Below the pieces are notes generated by a model. The model had not been told where the DNA came from, ran no database searches, and worked only from the letters and a program-made list of their open reading frames with translations. Shown here in pieces: positions 24,725-37,357 of a stretch of DNA of 64,000 nucleotides. Made by a program: the position numbers and the translations under genes. Within the stretch, counting starts at the first letter, position 1. Every line of letters starts with the position of its first letter. The stretch is taken from the NCBI GenBank assembly GCA_039881145.1, contig JAYKKI010000134.1, positions 288,001 through 352,000 on the forward strand, written 5' to 3'. This stretch comes from Druceiella hillmani (Eukaryota > Arthropoda > Insecta > Lepidoptera > Hepialidae).

Positions 24725-25330
24725 TTTCATCATAGAGGAGTTAAGAAACAGTGAATTAATGGTTATTATAAATACTCGATTGTTTATAAATTGTACTTAT
24801 AATTAGGCAATAAGTGATTGGTGGTGATAAAAGGTGAATTAATTAAAAAAAGGTTCAGGCATATTCCACGCAAAGAAAATCAACCAAGTATGAAATTTAA
24901 CAATTTTTTTTTTAAAATGGCAAACCGCAATATATTTCTTTTGAATAGGTCGTTTTTTAATGTGTATTTTTCCACATAATATTGAAAATTCCACATAAAT
25001 TTTCAAAGCATCACTGGTACTAAATTGCACTCATATCAAGAATATTAAATAAATAAATATTACCTAGAAAGAAAAATAATTTTACGAACGGAAAAATATT
25101 ACAGTCTTAACACCGACTATTGCTATTGAATTGATTAGCGAATATGATTTTTAATTTCAAAAAACGCTTCAAAAATCATATTCAAGGTAACATTCCACCC
25201 AGACAGGGCGGAAAATAAACTGTTTTCGAAGCAGAAAAATATTGCTACTCTGCTCTTACCTGCCCCCGCGCCTTTCTGAACTTTTCTTTACACTGGAAAT
25301 AGTTCTACATCTATTTTTCAAGAAAGTTCG
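24725..25330 (-). other. Upstream part of the pseudogene block, unit 2
   Basis: Shared with unit 4 (about 49800-50470). It contains a 63-codon minus ORF (24839-25030: MQFSTSDALKIYVEFSILCG and onward) whose sequence can be followed, with stops, in unit 4. It may be the N-terminal region of the same dead element. The stretch near 25200-25270 ('acctgcccccgcgcc') is GC-richer. Confidence 0.35.
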
Positions 25331-25439
25331 CTGTCTCTGTTGTATAGCTTACGTAAAAATTAAATTACTTTCTAATAGAAAATGCGCATTAGCAGCAGAA
25401 AGAATATAATATATTCCAAAGGACAAAATTTATTAAACC

Positions 25440-25890
25440 TATTTTGTTCAGAAGATTCTATCCGAGTGAATAATTAAGTAGGTGAGCTATGAAATTGAAG
25501 TCGTATTCATAAACCTTATATTCAGCATGAAATTATCCACCATTGCCCATGTTGGAGTGTAAAATTATTCAGCTCGATAGATTGAAATACGAAATGAATA
25601 TTTTTACTGATACAGCAATGCTCTATGCATCACACGTAATAATCGTCAACACAAAATATTCACACAGTTCGATTTTGGAACTACAGAGCATAACTGCATA
25701 ATTCTGCGGTTAAAACATTGGACGAAATTAAAATTACAATAAGGCATAATTCGTTGTTGACAAAAGAATTCATAGTTGTAAGGCAAGATCCATCCAAATC
25801 GCAATCGCATGTATACCGAATGTAGTACTACGACTATGACTTAGCGTAACGCGTTTCATCACATATATATATACTCTTTAAGAAATTGAG
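25440..25890. repeat. Module D, unit 2
   Basis: Best-preserved reading of this block: 'tccgagtgaataattaagta', 'attattcagctcgatag', 'gcaagatccatccaaatcgc', 'agcgtaacgcgtttcatc'. It is followed directly by module F because module E is deleted. Confidence 0.6.
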
Positions 25891-25989
25891 ATGAACTAAA
25901 GTGGAATACATTTTATTATGTCATAATAGATTTATGAAGATCAATTTAATATTTTCGGGGTCCCTCCCGGATAAACAACATCGATCTAT

Positions 25990-26630
25990 ATTAGTTCAAC
26001 TTGGTGTAACTTTAATATTTCCACCTCCTTCACCTTGGTATTATATCATATTGTAGTACAGATTGATAAATGTTGATTTAGACATATGTCGTATAGACTA
26101 AAGTAAAGCGTATCCACTTATATGTATCCACTTGTGTATATATATCATTCGCCTTGATCAAAATGAATTTAAAGTGCTTTCATTCAACACAAACACTCAC
26201 CGCGTATTTTTGTATATATTCCAGTCGATTTCCTTTTTGTATACCTCGTTAAGCAGGAAAGCATTGAATAGTTATTTCAAAATAATTCGTTTTTTATAAG
26301 CTTTGTTTTTCGTGATATTAAAGTTAAAGTATCTGATAAATTGATTCTTTAGCCATAGTTGTGGAAATTCTACGAATATAAATATCTACGAAGTTCTTAT
26401 TTATCCGTGATGCGTCACACATTTGCGCATTATGTGCTTATTCACTTTATATTTATTTATTATTTAGAAAATTATCTTCTACTTTGCCAAGAACAAAATA
26501 ATTAAATTAATCAGCAAGTGCACGTAATTAAAAGAAATCTCGAACTGATTTAGTAATTGGTTTACCACTTTTATACAGTTCGGACAGTAAATTTTTTTGC
26601 GACAAGTTTCGAATTATGCTCATTTTTCAC
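25990..26630. repeat. Module F, unit 2
   Basis: Begins part-way into the module ('taactttaatatttccacc') after the deletion of E, then 'cagtcgatttcctttttgta' and the 'atgctcatttttcactctat' landmark at 26615. Confidence 0.6.
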
Positions 26631-27300
26631 TCTATATTTTAAACTTTTAGATTCTTTTTTCTATATTTTGATATTTCTCTCCATGCTGCTTAAGAAACAC
26701 AGGTACATAAATTTTTCTATATAATCTATAGCGATATTTAAAAACTTTGAATTCTACTTCTCATACAAATACAGAAAAAATATGAGGCCGTGCACGAAAC
26801 CGCTCCCTGTTCTCTTGTTATAGCCATTATGTTCATATTCGACATACTGATAAAATAAAATAAAAAACCGTTCAAAAACAATAAAATGCAATTTTTTTTA
26901 AATAATTTCACCTATTTGTTCCGGAAATTTCTGAAAAATAATTCCAGATATATTAATAAAAATGTTATTTTTCTCAGAAACCTTTCAACACAAAAACGTA
27001 AAATTTCTCATAATCATAACGTATAATAACAATCAAGAGTAAACACTTAAAAATATACAGAAACTTTAAACGAAGTGTCCAATTCTTTTTCCAAAATTTA
27101 CGTATTGTGTAGGTTCTCGGTTGAATGAATTTCAAAACTACTTTTTTAGAATTAGACGTATATATTTTTTAAAATTTCAAAACAATTTTTTTATAATTAT
27201 GCATGGATACATTTCTGAAAATATCTAAAAATATAATAAAAAATTATTTAGCCAAAATTACGCAAAAACAGCGATAATAGAAATTTACTTAAAGACTGAA
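26631..27300. repeat. Module G, unit 3 (truncated)
   Basis: Contains the leader and 'attgtgtaggttctcggttg' (27110), then ends at about 27300 where the run-up to module A begins. The counterparts of 480-1545 and 4615-5460 of unit 1 are missing. Confidence 0.6.
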
Positions 27301-27374
27301 AGTGTTGAAAAATAACATAAGCAGATTGTAATTGGTTTGATAGATTAGGTTTGATAGAGTAGTAGTTTATATAC

Positions 27375-27765
27375 TTTACCCTTCCCATATTGTCTAAGTA
27401 GTATATTCCATTAATTGAAATATATTTATACAGACTTGGAGATTGATATATTTCAAGGTGGAAACTAATATATTCAATTAAACTGTCTTCAGTTCGATGT
27501 CATCCACTTAACCGCTAAGGTAAAGAACTTAATTAATGTTTCAAGCGGGTTCATCGACAGCGGTTTGTGGGATTGAGTTTCTGGAGTGTTAAATCGGATC
27601 GATGAAGGTATATGTCATATTTAGTACCTACGAAATGAATTTGGGTGACGTAAATAATTATGCCATTTAACCGAGAGACCAAAGTTAGGTGACAAAGAAG
27701 GTCTATTGATAGACAGAGTTAAAGGTCATCAAAGGCTTGACCGCTTCGGGCACGCGACGCGTTGA
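27375..27765. promoter_or_regulatory. Module A, unit 3
   Basis: Conserved block with 'gttcgatgtcatccacttaa', 'agcgggttcatcgacagcgg' and 'tcatcaaaggcttgaccgct'. It is intact despite the large deletion immediately upstream, which argues that the block itself is kept. Confidence 0.45.
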
Positions 27766-28296
27766 ATATAATAAGTGAGTTTTAACAGCGTTTTCTCATT
27801 ATTCTGTCAATTTTATCGAATTTTACGAATAAACTTTATTTTAAATTATATAAGAAAATCACTTTGTTCACAGTATATTACATAAAATGTGAATATGTAA
27901 TTATTTAAAAAAAATAAATTTATATACATATATATATATGATTCCTTTGAACCGTTTACGTAATACGAATGAAGTGTGACCATTGAACAAATATAAAGTG
28001 AGGAAAAATGTTCAAAACAAATGAAAGATTTCCTTGTTTATTTGGACAACTTATTTAGATTTAATAGGTAAGGTATTAAAACCTCACGTAATTAAATCAT
28101 TACTGTATAATTCCAAAATGACTTCCCTAGAGCATATTGGCGTTTTATGCGCTTTGAACTCATTTAACGCTTTATATTTTAAAAAATAAAGCATTTTCAT
28201 AAATTATTGATACATATATCCTAATAAACGAATAACATTTTTCAAATTTCATATTTTATAAAATGGTTTAGGAAAATTTAAATCTTTTTAAAATTT

Positions 28297-28560
28297 CCAC
28301 ACAAATCTTGTTTTTCATTACAAGTTATTCATTAAAATGCACATGCCAGGGAAACGGATGATTGAACGTGACGAAATTATAGAGCGTCCATTTTCGTTTT
28401 TCTACACAATGATAACGTTACATAATGGTGATCCCACGTTTTAACATAAAATACTTCCAGGTGTGCCCCTTCCATTAAATATTTTTAATCTTTTCCCGAA
28501 AATCTGGTTTTTAATTACAGGTTATTAATTAAAGTACACATCTGTATATTATTTGGGAAT
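28297..28560. repeat. Pre-B sub-repeats, two copies in unit 3
   Basis: Copies start near 28297 ('acacaaatcttgtttttcat') and 28490 ('ggtttttaattacaggttat'), about 194 bp apart. Confidence 0.6.
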
Positions 28561-28664
28561 ACGGACAGGCTTATCCACTCAAGCACAACACTATAACTAT
28601 AAGGTGAAAATCCGCATATTGACAACGACTGTGTCGTACCTACCGATTTATAAACTCTTCTTAT

Positions 28665-28900
28665 ACAATCCCATTTGGAAGGAGTACGGCGGAGCGTTCC
28701 GAAACTGAACTGTTGGAATTAATTTCGGGAGCGACGGCGCAACACATTGCCGATATATAGTTTATCATTAGGGATTTTCGTAATCAGCGAGAAATGATTG
28801 ATTACATTAGACGAGTAGAGCTAATTTCATCGAATGAATTATAAATGTCTTTAAGCTACATCACGTGGGGTGGGGATTGGCGGCTTTTATTAACATAATT
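28665..28900. promoter_or_regulatory. Module B, unit 3
   Basis: Carries 'ggaaggagtacggcggagcg', 'gcgagaaatgattgattaca' and 'ggggtggggattggcggctt'. Several CpGs of units 1 and 4 are lost here. Confidence 0.45.
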
Positions 28901-29151
28901 CATATTTATTTATATTAGGTAAATATGTGGTTATGTAGTCGAATTGCGTTTAGTTAGAACTATTTCATTCTTTAGGAAAAAATGTCGGACAAAGAAAGGC
29001 GTTATTCGTTGACTAAAATGTAGTCGATTGTTGTCAAAATAAAATTTAAAAGATGACTTTTTTTATAAAATCTAAAATAATATTTATAAGTTTTTGTCAT
29101 TTTTTTCATACCCACTATACTTGCGCACGTCATTAGTCAGCGCTCGAGTTA

Positions 29152-29184
29152 ATGGGCACGAAGCCGCCAAGCGAGACATTGAAT
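29152..29184 (+). other. Possible small first exon (MGTKPPSETLN | GTAAGT)
   Basis: ATG at 29152 opens 11 codons that run into a consensus 5' splice site, GTAAGT at 29185. The surrounding 29120-29190 is richer in GC than the flanks. No acceptor or second exon could be linked, and no other unit carries it. Confidence 0.2.
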
Positions 29185-30867
29185 GTAAGTAATTTATACG
29201 TAGGGAGTATTTCGTTTAATTGATTGGTTAAATAACATGAAATATAACTATTAAAAACTTAATAAATAACATTGTTAATGCACTAAGTTATTTTGCAGTT
29301 CCACGGAAACCACTCAATCGATGACTTTTTCCACATTTATAAAGTATTATACAGAAAAGTCATTTTAGTAACAATTATTTCACTTAAGTCTTAAAGGATA
29401 TGTTCAAAATGGTTTCCGTTTTGTTCAGCACCCTTCCTATAATTAAATTTTTATCAGCATATAATAATATTCCGAATTGGAATAGCGCACAGTAGACATT
29501 TAAGTTATCAAAACAATAATTAACAAAAACAACCCTAATACTTAAGAAAACCAAAATACATTGAATGTAAAAACGACGTGATATATTTAAAGCGCGGTGC
29601 TTAACTGATTGTTGTCGCAATCTGTGCAAAAAAATAAGACCTGCATACAAAACATTCGTTTATTAAAATTGTTATGAATACGGTGACACAATTGAATATT
29701 AAAAAGTAATAACAACATGAAAAAATAAACTTATAACTAATTAATTAGGCCTTAATTTTTTTAAATTATTAACTTTAAACGAATTGAAATATTATTTTAA
29801 TTGTATAGTACAGTAAAGAGGTCGCAAGCCTTTTTATACACCTTCTTGGTTTTTATCGTGACACGTGACATTAAGACGGTTGAGCAAAAATGGCTTACAC
29901 TGTTCATTGTTTTGTCAGATGAATCGCTAAGTTTGTAGCTAGACCTTTGTTTTTTTTTCTAAAAACATTCCGCTGTTATTTTTTACACAAATTATGAAAT
30001 ATTCATTGTGTTTATCTTTATTTAAACTAAATATCTAAAGAAATATTATGTCACTATAGTTAGTGAGGTAGAAATAAATCATTAGACTGTAATACTAAAG
30101 ACCTGTTTAAGAGAAAATAATTTATACTTTACGAAATTGTTAGGCCGCCACTGCCGAGTATCCAGTTAGTAAAGTAAAATAAAAATAATTCAGTACACGT
30201 TTATTTTAACGTATGATCCAAAAACCGATGGAAAATTATCGATTACGATTTTAATTAGCAAACACAAAATAAAACAAATATAAAATTGTTCTTTAAAAAT
30301 TATAAATTTATATTTTTCTGGAGATACTTCAATCATATAATCAACGAGACACTTCTTCCATAATTTTACGAACCAAATATTGCACAGTATGAAGACAGCT
30401 TCTTACAATAGTTTTATGTAACGTTTAACTACTACATTCCATATAGGTAATAACAAAATTAGTTAAAGAATTATATTTTTCCTATATCTTTTCTTTGTAA
30501 GATTCTTTCAGAATCTGGTATAATCATTGATGTCGTAAGGTAACACAGTTTTGGAACATCTGGCTATTTCTTGTTTCGTACGTCGGCTTTCATTTGAGAC
30601 AAGGAATCGTTTCTAATTGGTTGGTATAATCGGAAGATAAACGTTAGCCAATCCAATGTAGTCCACGTGGATTATTAGGTAATAAGAATCGTTAACAGTA
30701 TTGTAATGCCACCTTTCTATCATGCCACTTTTCAAAGCAATCTCTTAATAAAGACGAAGCATTGCTGAAAAAACACATGAGTGTGATCTCATACTTGATA
30801 TACAAAAACCTTTAAATTACTAAAATAAACTAAAGAACTAAAATGTATTAATTATGTATAATTTATG

Positions 30868-30868
<1 letters not shown>

Positions 30869-30918
<50 letters not shown>
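30869..30918. repeat. (TA)n microsatellite
   Basis: Pure TA tract in the unit-3-only interval. Confidence 0.95.
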
Positions 30919-30920
<2 letters not shown>

Positions 30921-31885
30921 GGAATTATTATTTTAGCGATGTTATAGTTTACCATATATAGGCGAGAAATTAATTGAAGATAAATATTTTCGCAAATTTT
31001 ATAGTACAGACTTTATTTTATTGTATCTATCGATTGAACTATGAAGATACTTTACGTTAAAGGATTAGCAAAATAGGTATAAATGCACTAAACAACCAAC
31101 CAACCAAACAACCAATTTCGACATTTTTTTTTAAATCATATGAAAGTATACACATTAAAAACTATATATCTGGAAAGAAATTCTGCAGCTGATGCTTATT
31201 TAGTACAAAAAAAACAATTTGAAACATTTTGTACTTGACGATTTTGTTTGCGGGGTAATGTGTTTTAAAGTTTATTTTTTCCACTTAATTTACTTTTTTT
31301 TATCACTAGGCACTTATTACACAATTAAAAGAAAAAAATAATTATAAATTATCGTTTAAAATAAAAATAAATAAGTAAATTTAGTTATTTAATTAGAATG
31401 TTTTTTTAACTTTTCACTTTCACCACTACATTTTGTTTTTGTACCAACATTCAGAAAACGATAAAATCTATTTGTCTATGGTTTATATTTCGAATCATAA
31501 CATCTTTATTTTTATTTTTGATTATATGGCGTTTGTCGTCTCCAGAAGGAACTTTTGCCGATATCAAGTGTGGAAAAAAGGCTAAGTAACACTGATTAAG
31601 CCATATTTCGTATATTTGTCATTGTTGCATGTTAACAAAAGAATAAGAAGACAATATAATAAAAATTAAATAAGAAGTTGGCTACAATTAAACAAAAGGA
31701 AGAAAATTAAATTATAATATAAAGTTAGTATCAAACAAGTATATACAAATAAATATAAAAACAAAAATAAATAAGAATATAAATACGAAAAATTATATTT
31801 TTTGGTGTCATTCTTTGTTATGAACCGAATGTTTAATCCTAAAATGGGTTTGTTTATTTAAACTTAGTCCAGTTAGTCTAGTTCA

Positions 31886-31921
31886 AGCCCAGCTCAGTCC
31901 GCCGGCGGGCCAGGCTGGGCT
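31886..31921. repeat. GC-rich hairpin
   Basis: AGCCCAG at 31886 returns as CTGGGCT ending 31921 around an inner CCGCCGGCGG palindrome. It is the strongest GC peak of unit 3 and sits at the left edge of the sequence alignable with block K of other units. Confidence 0.5.
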
Positions 31922-32499
31922 AGGATTTGGCTTATTATTTCAAAATTTTATAATAACATTCCATATTACAGTCATACGATAAAAGGTAGGATACGTCATA
32001 CCACTTTTCCAAAACCCTGATATTGTTACGACTTGAAATAAATTAAACTTGCATCAACAACAATGAACATTGTTTCAAATAATTCACGATCTCTAAAATT
32101 GTTGTTGTAGCCCATACAATTCTACTTAATCTGTTAAATGTTGAGGGATATTTTTATTAAAAATATTGATTTCTAGTGAATTGACAAGTAATGTGAAAGG
32201 AAAATCACTAAATCCAGTGACAAACAGTTTTGAAAAGTTCTTGTAATATGTCAATTATTATGATTGAACTTCTTTTTTTATAAAAAAAATCAACTCTCCA
32301 TGATTTTAAATGGATATATTTTCAATCTCACTTAATCTGTGGAGGTTTATTTACGTAGAACATTTATTTTAAATCCCGTAGTTTATCTTGCAGAGATTAA
32401 ACGGAGTTTGTTTGGTAGATATCAAAAAAGTAAACCGGTATAAACGATAACGTTCAAGTTTTTACTTTGTGGTTAACCATCAAGAGACTGACGGTTATT

Positions 32500-32770
32500 T
32501 ATATAGCACGGTCGCACTTAAACGATATATTCCCTGTTTTGTAAAGTTTCGTTGAAAAAAAATTCAAAGAACTGACGTTTCGTCTTTCGCGCACATAGTG
32601 CTAACTGTTTTGAAGCAACATGAAATTTAAACAAACTCCCTTTCATGTCTCCTACAGAAATTATAAGGAAAGGAAGAAAAAAACATATCTCTAAATGTAT
32701 CATCTTCCACCACAGGAAAAGAAATAGAAAGGAATGGTATACAATATGAAAACAAGTTTTTGATGCTAAG
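32500..32770 (-). pseudogene. Block K, unit 3: candidate terminal exon, minus strand
   Basis: Minus-strand reading HSFLFLFLWWKMIH, a long pyrimidine tract ending AATTTCTGTAG, then GDMKGSLFKFHVASKQLAL and ARKTKRQFFEFFFNETLQ, open from upstream of 32703 down to 32518. It matches unit 2 in the same frame (GDMK..LFKF...SKQ.AL...+..RQFF.F) and unit 4 in part. This is the clearest coding-like conservation in the array, but it is short and unidentified. Confidence 0.42.
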
Positions 32771-33199
32771 TTGTGTGCGTTTGTGTCACGGACTGTTTTT
32801 ATTACAAGGAAACTTTTTTCCGTACGACATAAGCGGAAAGTTACTGAACCATTTTTTGTTGCATTCGAAGTTTATTAGTACGACAGGAAATCTCCACATA
32901 CATTGAGGGGAAAAATTCAAATACAGAAAATGTAAATATTTAGCCTTTATCTACAAAGTTTTATGTAACAGAATTTAAATATAGATTTTGATTTAAATAT
33001 AACCTTGATTTTGATAAAAAAATAATTTTGATCAATTGTAGTCAAATTGGTCATTTAAAGTATAGTCTTGAATTGCTAATATTCTTTAGCCATTTCAACA
33101 ACCGTTAAGGTTTATGCTTTAGCTATAAAATTCCTTGGAAAAATAATTTTTTGAAATAAATTTCCATCTGCTGTTGGAAACTGTATTTTTATCTTGTAA

Positions 33200-33850
33200 A
33201 CAATTTTGTGCATCCTGAACAAAGTGGATTAAATAATTTAGGAATGTGGCAGGTTAAGCGGATGATGGAGAATTGCTCGCTCTATTTTATGAAATCACGT
33301 TTTGCCGTTCATAGTTCTACGTTATTCGACAGTAACAATGAGAACGAGTAATTAACTAGTTACGGTTATTGAATATATTTGGCGTTAATTTTGTAGAAAT
33401 TCATTACTCACAATTAAATGAAATTACGTGATATAGTATTATTTCTACTTTCTTTAATTTTTTTACCACAACCTAGGTTTCGTTGTATTACAACATCTTC
33501 AGGTGGGCTATTAGCAAAAATCAAAGATCTTTGCTAATAGCCCACCTGAAGTAGTTTCACCACTTAGTTTCATTTATTTGTGTAGTTACGGTTATTTCAT
33601 TAGAGAAATATTTGATTTTGTATATTTTGATTTTACTTTTGTTGAATTTATTCTTTTAGCATTATTTTTTTATTTTATTTTGCACTTAAATTATCAATCA
33701 TTTATCGTAATGAACTGAACTGCCGTTAAAATATCAAATATTTAAATTTTACAGTATTCTAGGATAATCAGGTATTATTCTCGCCTATTAACCTTGCATC
33801 AATACAATTACGAAAATAATTTATAGCATTCAATTATGTCCGAATGAAAT
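33200..33850. repeat. Module C, unit 3, split by an insert
   Basis: Left part 33200-33370 ('ctgaacaaagtggatta', 'ctacgttattcgacagtaac'). It is interrupted by the 212-bp insert at 33371-33582 and resumes at 33583-33596 with the duplicated target. Confidence 0.6.
33371..33582 (-). mobile_element. Short retroelement-like insert with 14-bp target-site duplication
   Basis: The word TAGTTACGGTTATT stands at 33357-33370 and again at 33583-33596. Units 2 and 4 carry one copy at this site (TAGTTTCGGTTGT, TAGTTTCGATTAT), so this is an insertion with a target-site duplication. The insert includes a perfect 22-bp stem (33497-33518 with 33530-33551). On the minus strand this is followed by CTGAAGATG, a short stem (GTTGT ... 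ACAAC) and CGAAAC. That order resembles a hammerhead core (CUGANGA, stem II, GAAA) with one extra base. No coding capacity. Confidence 0.6.
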
Positions 33851-34489
33851 CGTTTGAATTAATCATTACTTAGTGGTTGAATTTGAAAACGGCATATGAA
33901 AGAAACTACATGTACTCAAATTTGAAATTAAACTCTAAATTAAATATAAATTATCGTAAAGTTGCAAGGACAAAGTTAGGCCTCTTTATTAATAATGTCT
34001 TAATGCAATGTAAATATTAAATTTGTCCTTGCCATTTCTGGTGACAATTTATAGAGATAAATGAAAGCCTTAATATTATTGCAATATTATTATTAAAATA
34101 TCACGAGTTTCTTCGTTTAAAATTTGTCATTCTTAATAAAAGTTCTATCTTTGTATTTCTTATAAAATTTTAATAAAAAAACGTCTCATTATTTTTCTCC
34201 ATTATATAAAACATTATATTTTTTCATATAATTCGTTTAATTTATTGAATTTGATAACATCCTCTTTAAATATTTACTAATTGTGGAAGTGCGTAAATGA
34301 CAATAGATCTGTGATACTCAGAGTCTAAATGTAATACATCGAAGAGTTCTGTATTCATGTTGATATTTTAAGATAAATAATATTATTGGAATGCCATTAT
34401 ATATACCAAAGCAGGCATATTAGGTGAAGAAAAATTATATTTTAAATAACTAATTTGCTTGATATCATATTGCTGATTTTTCAACTGAT

Positions 34490-35010
34490 TTAAGATAATG
34501 AAAAAGAAAGAATAAATTAAAGGACCCCACCCTCCCCCCTCCCCGTTTTAAACACATTTTTGCACACGTTTATTTGTTTGTTCGTGGACGCTATGAATTA
34601 AAGGAATGTCTTGATTAACGCTACTTTTAGGTTTGTCGAAAGCAGTGATAATACCCGCACACATCTCTATTTTACTGTCACAATATTTCTCAATCACTAA
34701 GTTTTATTAAATCCCCACATAAAGAAATCTAACGGGGTGATGTCTTGTGAATGTGGAGGCTAAGGGAGGATAGGTCGATTTGGATCGACCTATACACTGG
34801 ATGACAAACATTTCTCGTAGCTTGTCACGAACTTCGGCAACGGAGTGCGGCGATAGGACACAACTGACCGCAAAGAGATTTCGTAATCTATTAAATTAAT
34901 AATTGACTTTAACCACAAATGCGCTCGCGAATATATGAAAGTGGCAATATAGCATCTCTCTTTTCTCACAGTTCATTGGTATTTGTTTTCACACAGGAGT
35001 CGCTTATACG

Positions 35011-35050
<40 letters not shown>
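34490..35050 (-). mobile_element. Mariner/Tc1-like transposase relic with catalytic signature
   Basis: Minus strand 34712-34759 reads PPHSQDITPLDFFMWG, the conserved segment around the second catalytic region of mariner/Tc1-type DDE transposases (usual form WPPRSPDLTPLDFFLWG). The preceding tryptophan codon is TAG here, so the gene is dead. The right part (34840-35015: 'gaaagtggcaatatagcatc') matches 11290-11400 next to the unit 1 relic, showing the same element family with an internal deletion in this copy. Confidence 0.7.
34771..34792. repeat. Small perfect inverted repeat
   Basis: TAGGTCGAT ... ATCGACCTA with a 4-base loop inside the transposase relic. Confidence 0.6.

Positions 35051-35054
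<4 letters not shown>
35013..35054. repeat. (TA)n microsatellite at the edge of the transposase relic
   Basis: TA tract following 'ggtgtgtatat'. The same phrase ends the corresponding part in unit 1 (11650). Confidence 0.9.
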
Positions 35055-35057
<3 letters not shown>

Positions 35058-35519
35058 CAAGCTTAATACATATCTCATCCTACTGCACGTACCTATATAT
35101 CTATTTATAGGTATATACGCACATATACATTATGCATGTTAATTGTGTGGGTATTTCCTCATTATTATTATTGTAATTAGATAAAATTATTTACTCATTG
35201 ATCAAATCACAGGTTATTTTAAACAGTTCATTTTAAAACTTGAACGCATTAAAGAAAATCTATATTTATTTGTAATTATATTAGAAACGGCATTTTATTT
35301 TACACAGAAATAAAAATATGAGAAGATGCAAATTATTAAATTCAATTAGAAACTTCAGTATTATGTTCAACAGAGCATTCATAATTATAAATTTTTACTA
35401 TAACTTAACAGGAATAACGTTGATGTATAGTTAAAATTGGTAATTTAAGAAGAAATTTGTATTAAAAAAGCAAATATGTAATTAATATCCTACCATTTAT
35501 ATTTGACGATAATTGAAGT

Positions 35520-36900
35520 GGAGATATTTCTCATGAATAAATAGTATTCTAAATGGGGTTCAATTACATAGTTTGCATTGTAGATTGTGTCGCTTTGAGT
35601 GTAGAAAATAAACAATTTATTTTTTAACGCGAACGTCGAACGTATGCAGAATTTGAAGCACCTAACGTACGAATTTCATTAGTTGAACAAAAATCTCCAC
35701 TCAGCTTTTATTTCTATTGGATGGGATGTATTGTAAAATGTTGTATACAATTTGTCGGGTGTATATCTCTATTAAAGAGTATGAAAATATCCCAGATAAA
35801 TAAAGAATTTTAATGCGACAAGCCATCCCTATTGACGGTTATTGAATATTAAAATATATATAAAATATATATTGAACTGGATATTATTCGGTCGCGTTAA
35901 CGCTGCTCAGAATTGCCGAAACGTGCATCAAAATATACGTTGTGTTTGAAGAAAATGTGCTGAAATCATGAACCGCACATCCGTAGTTTAAAACTATTCA
36001 CTTCGGGGGATTATCCACTGAAAGACGCACCTCTTTAAGAATGATCCTGCACTATTGAAGTTAAGGAATTACAAAAAGTTTTTGAATAAAATTTGTCGCC
36101 AGCTTTTTTAATTTTTTTTAAAACAAAGGTTTAGTTTTTTTTAAATAATGGTAATTGACATAAACGGTCAAACATTTACATCGCGAGGATCCATAGAAAC
36201 ATATTAAAGTAAAAATGAATGTATACTTCATACGTCTGTTCATATCGCAGACATATATAAAAAGATATAAAAATTTATGCATTTTTTAATTTTTTCTTTA
36301 AATTTAATGGCCGCCGGTACATTAAAATGATCAGAATATTTTGATTGATTAGTGGTTCGCATTTCCGCTCCCAACGGTAATTTCAGCGCCCAATTCTTAA
36401 AAGTTTTTTCAAAAATTATAATAGGGTTTAACTAATGAGGCAAGTAAAAGAAAATATACAATTATACGTTCTACATCTATTATTGAAAACTTTTGTTGAC
36501 GCTTTTTTAAGTTATTCGTGAAGAATAATCGGGTAAGTATAAGTCGGGATTCAAAAGTAACAGGCTGAGATCATTAAACTAACTTGGTGGTTTTTAATAT
36601 GATATTACTCTATCCTTCTATACTCATATTTATTCGTCGTTTTCAATAAGTAGTACATAAATTTTTCATTTGCAATGCAAATTCAATAATTGCACCTTGC
36701 TCGTACCTCCACACTGCAGCAAATCAATCGCAGATATAATGTAAACAAAACTTGCATAATATTGTTACAGATAGGCATGTTTTGTTTGTTTGGTATGCAC
36801 TGAGAAAATTCATAGCAACTGTATAAGGTAAACAAATATTTACCTGGAACGTATTTTAAATTGATATAATCTATAGAGTAATTCAATTGTATTATGATGG
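35520..36900. repeat. Module H, unit 3
   Basis: Anchors are 'atgcagaatttgaagcacct' (35644), 'ttaaagagtatgaaaat' (35773), 'cgaaacgtgcatcaaaatat' (35919) and 'acttggtggtttttaat' (36582). The frame that is open in unit 4 is broken here by several stops. A 126-codon minus ORF (36683-37063) overlaps the right end. It has no counterpart frame in units 1 or 4 and contains no motif I know. Confidence 0.6.
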
Positions 36901-37275
36901 GACCAGCTTGCCCGGGTATATACACTATAAAATAATGAAATAAATTTAAAAATAATCCACGGCTCAAATAAAAAGAAAGAAAAAGTAATGATCGGTCGAA
37001 ATTACCGCCGGCAATCTTAGCATTGATACGACTTCTGTCCAAAATGTTAGCTTTAGTCGTCATTTCAAGTAAAATTAAACCAATGAGTGATTTTTTAAGA
37101 AAAGAATAGTTTCAAAAATAATTATTTATTAATGACATTATTGAAAAATAAACGAGGATTACAAAAACAAGGCTAGATTAAATTACTAAAAAAAAACAAG
37201 TAAAAAGGAATACGTAAAATATTTATTATGGTGATAAATTTAATGGGGATGATGTGATTGTTGTGCCCTAATCGC

Positions 37276-37281
37276 TATATA

Positions 37282-37354
<73 letters not shown>
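37276..37354. repeat. (TA)n microsatellite
   Basis: Nearly pure TA tract followed by 'gcatggcactgagatggctt', which resembles the part after the TA tract of the SINE-like element in unit 1. Confidence 0.95.

Positions 37355-37357
<3 letters not shown>

Larger units (their letters stand above)
29000..31950. other. Unit-3-only B-K interval, no supported gene
   Basis: About 3 kb with little alignable to the other units. Two points stand out. A short ATG-started stretch at 29152-29184 (MGTKPPSETLN) ends exactly at GTAAGT and lies in a locally GC-richer patch, as a small first exon would. A GC-rich hairpin (AGCCCAG ... CTGGGCT) lies at 31886-31921. The 88-codon minus ORF at 29384-29650 is of a length expected by chance. 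A TA tract lies at 30869-30918. Confidence 0.4.

Noticed and set aside
36683..37063. 126-codon minus ORF at the right end of module H, unit 3
   Set aside because: Borderline length for this base composition, no counterpart frame in units 1 or 4, and no recognisable motif.
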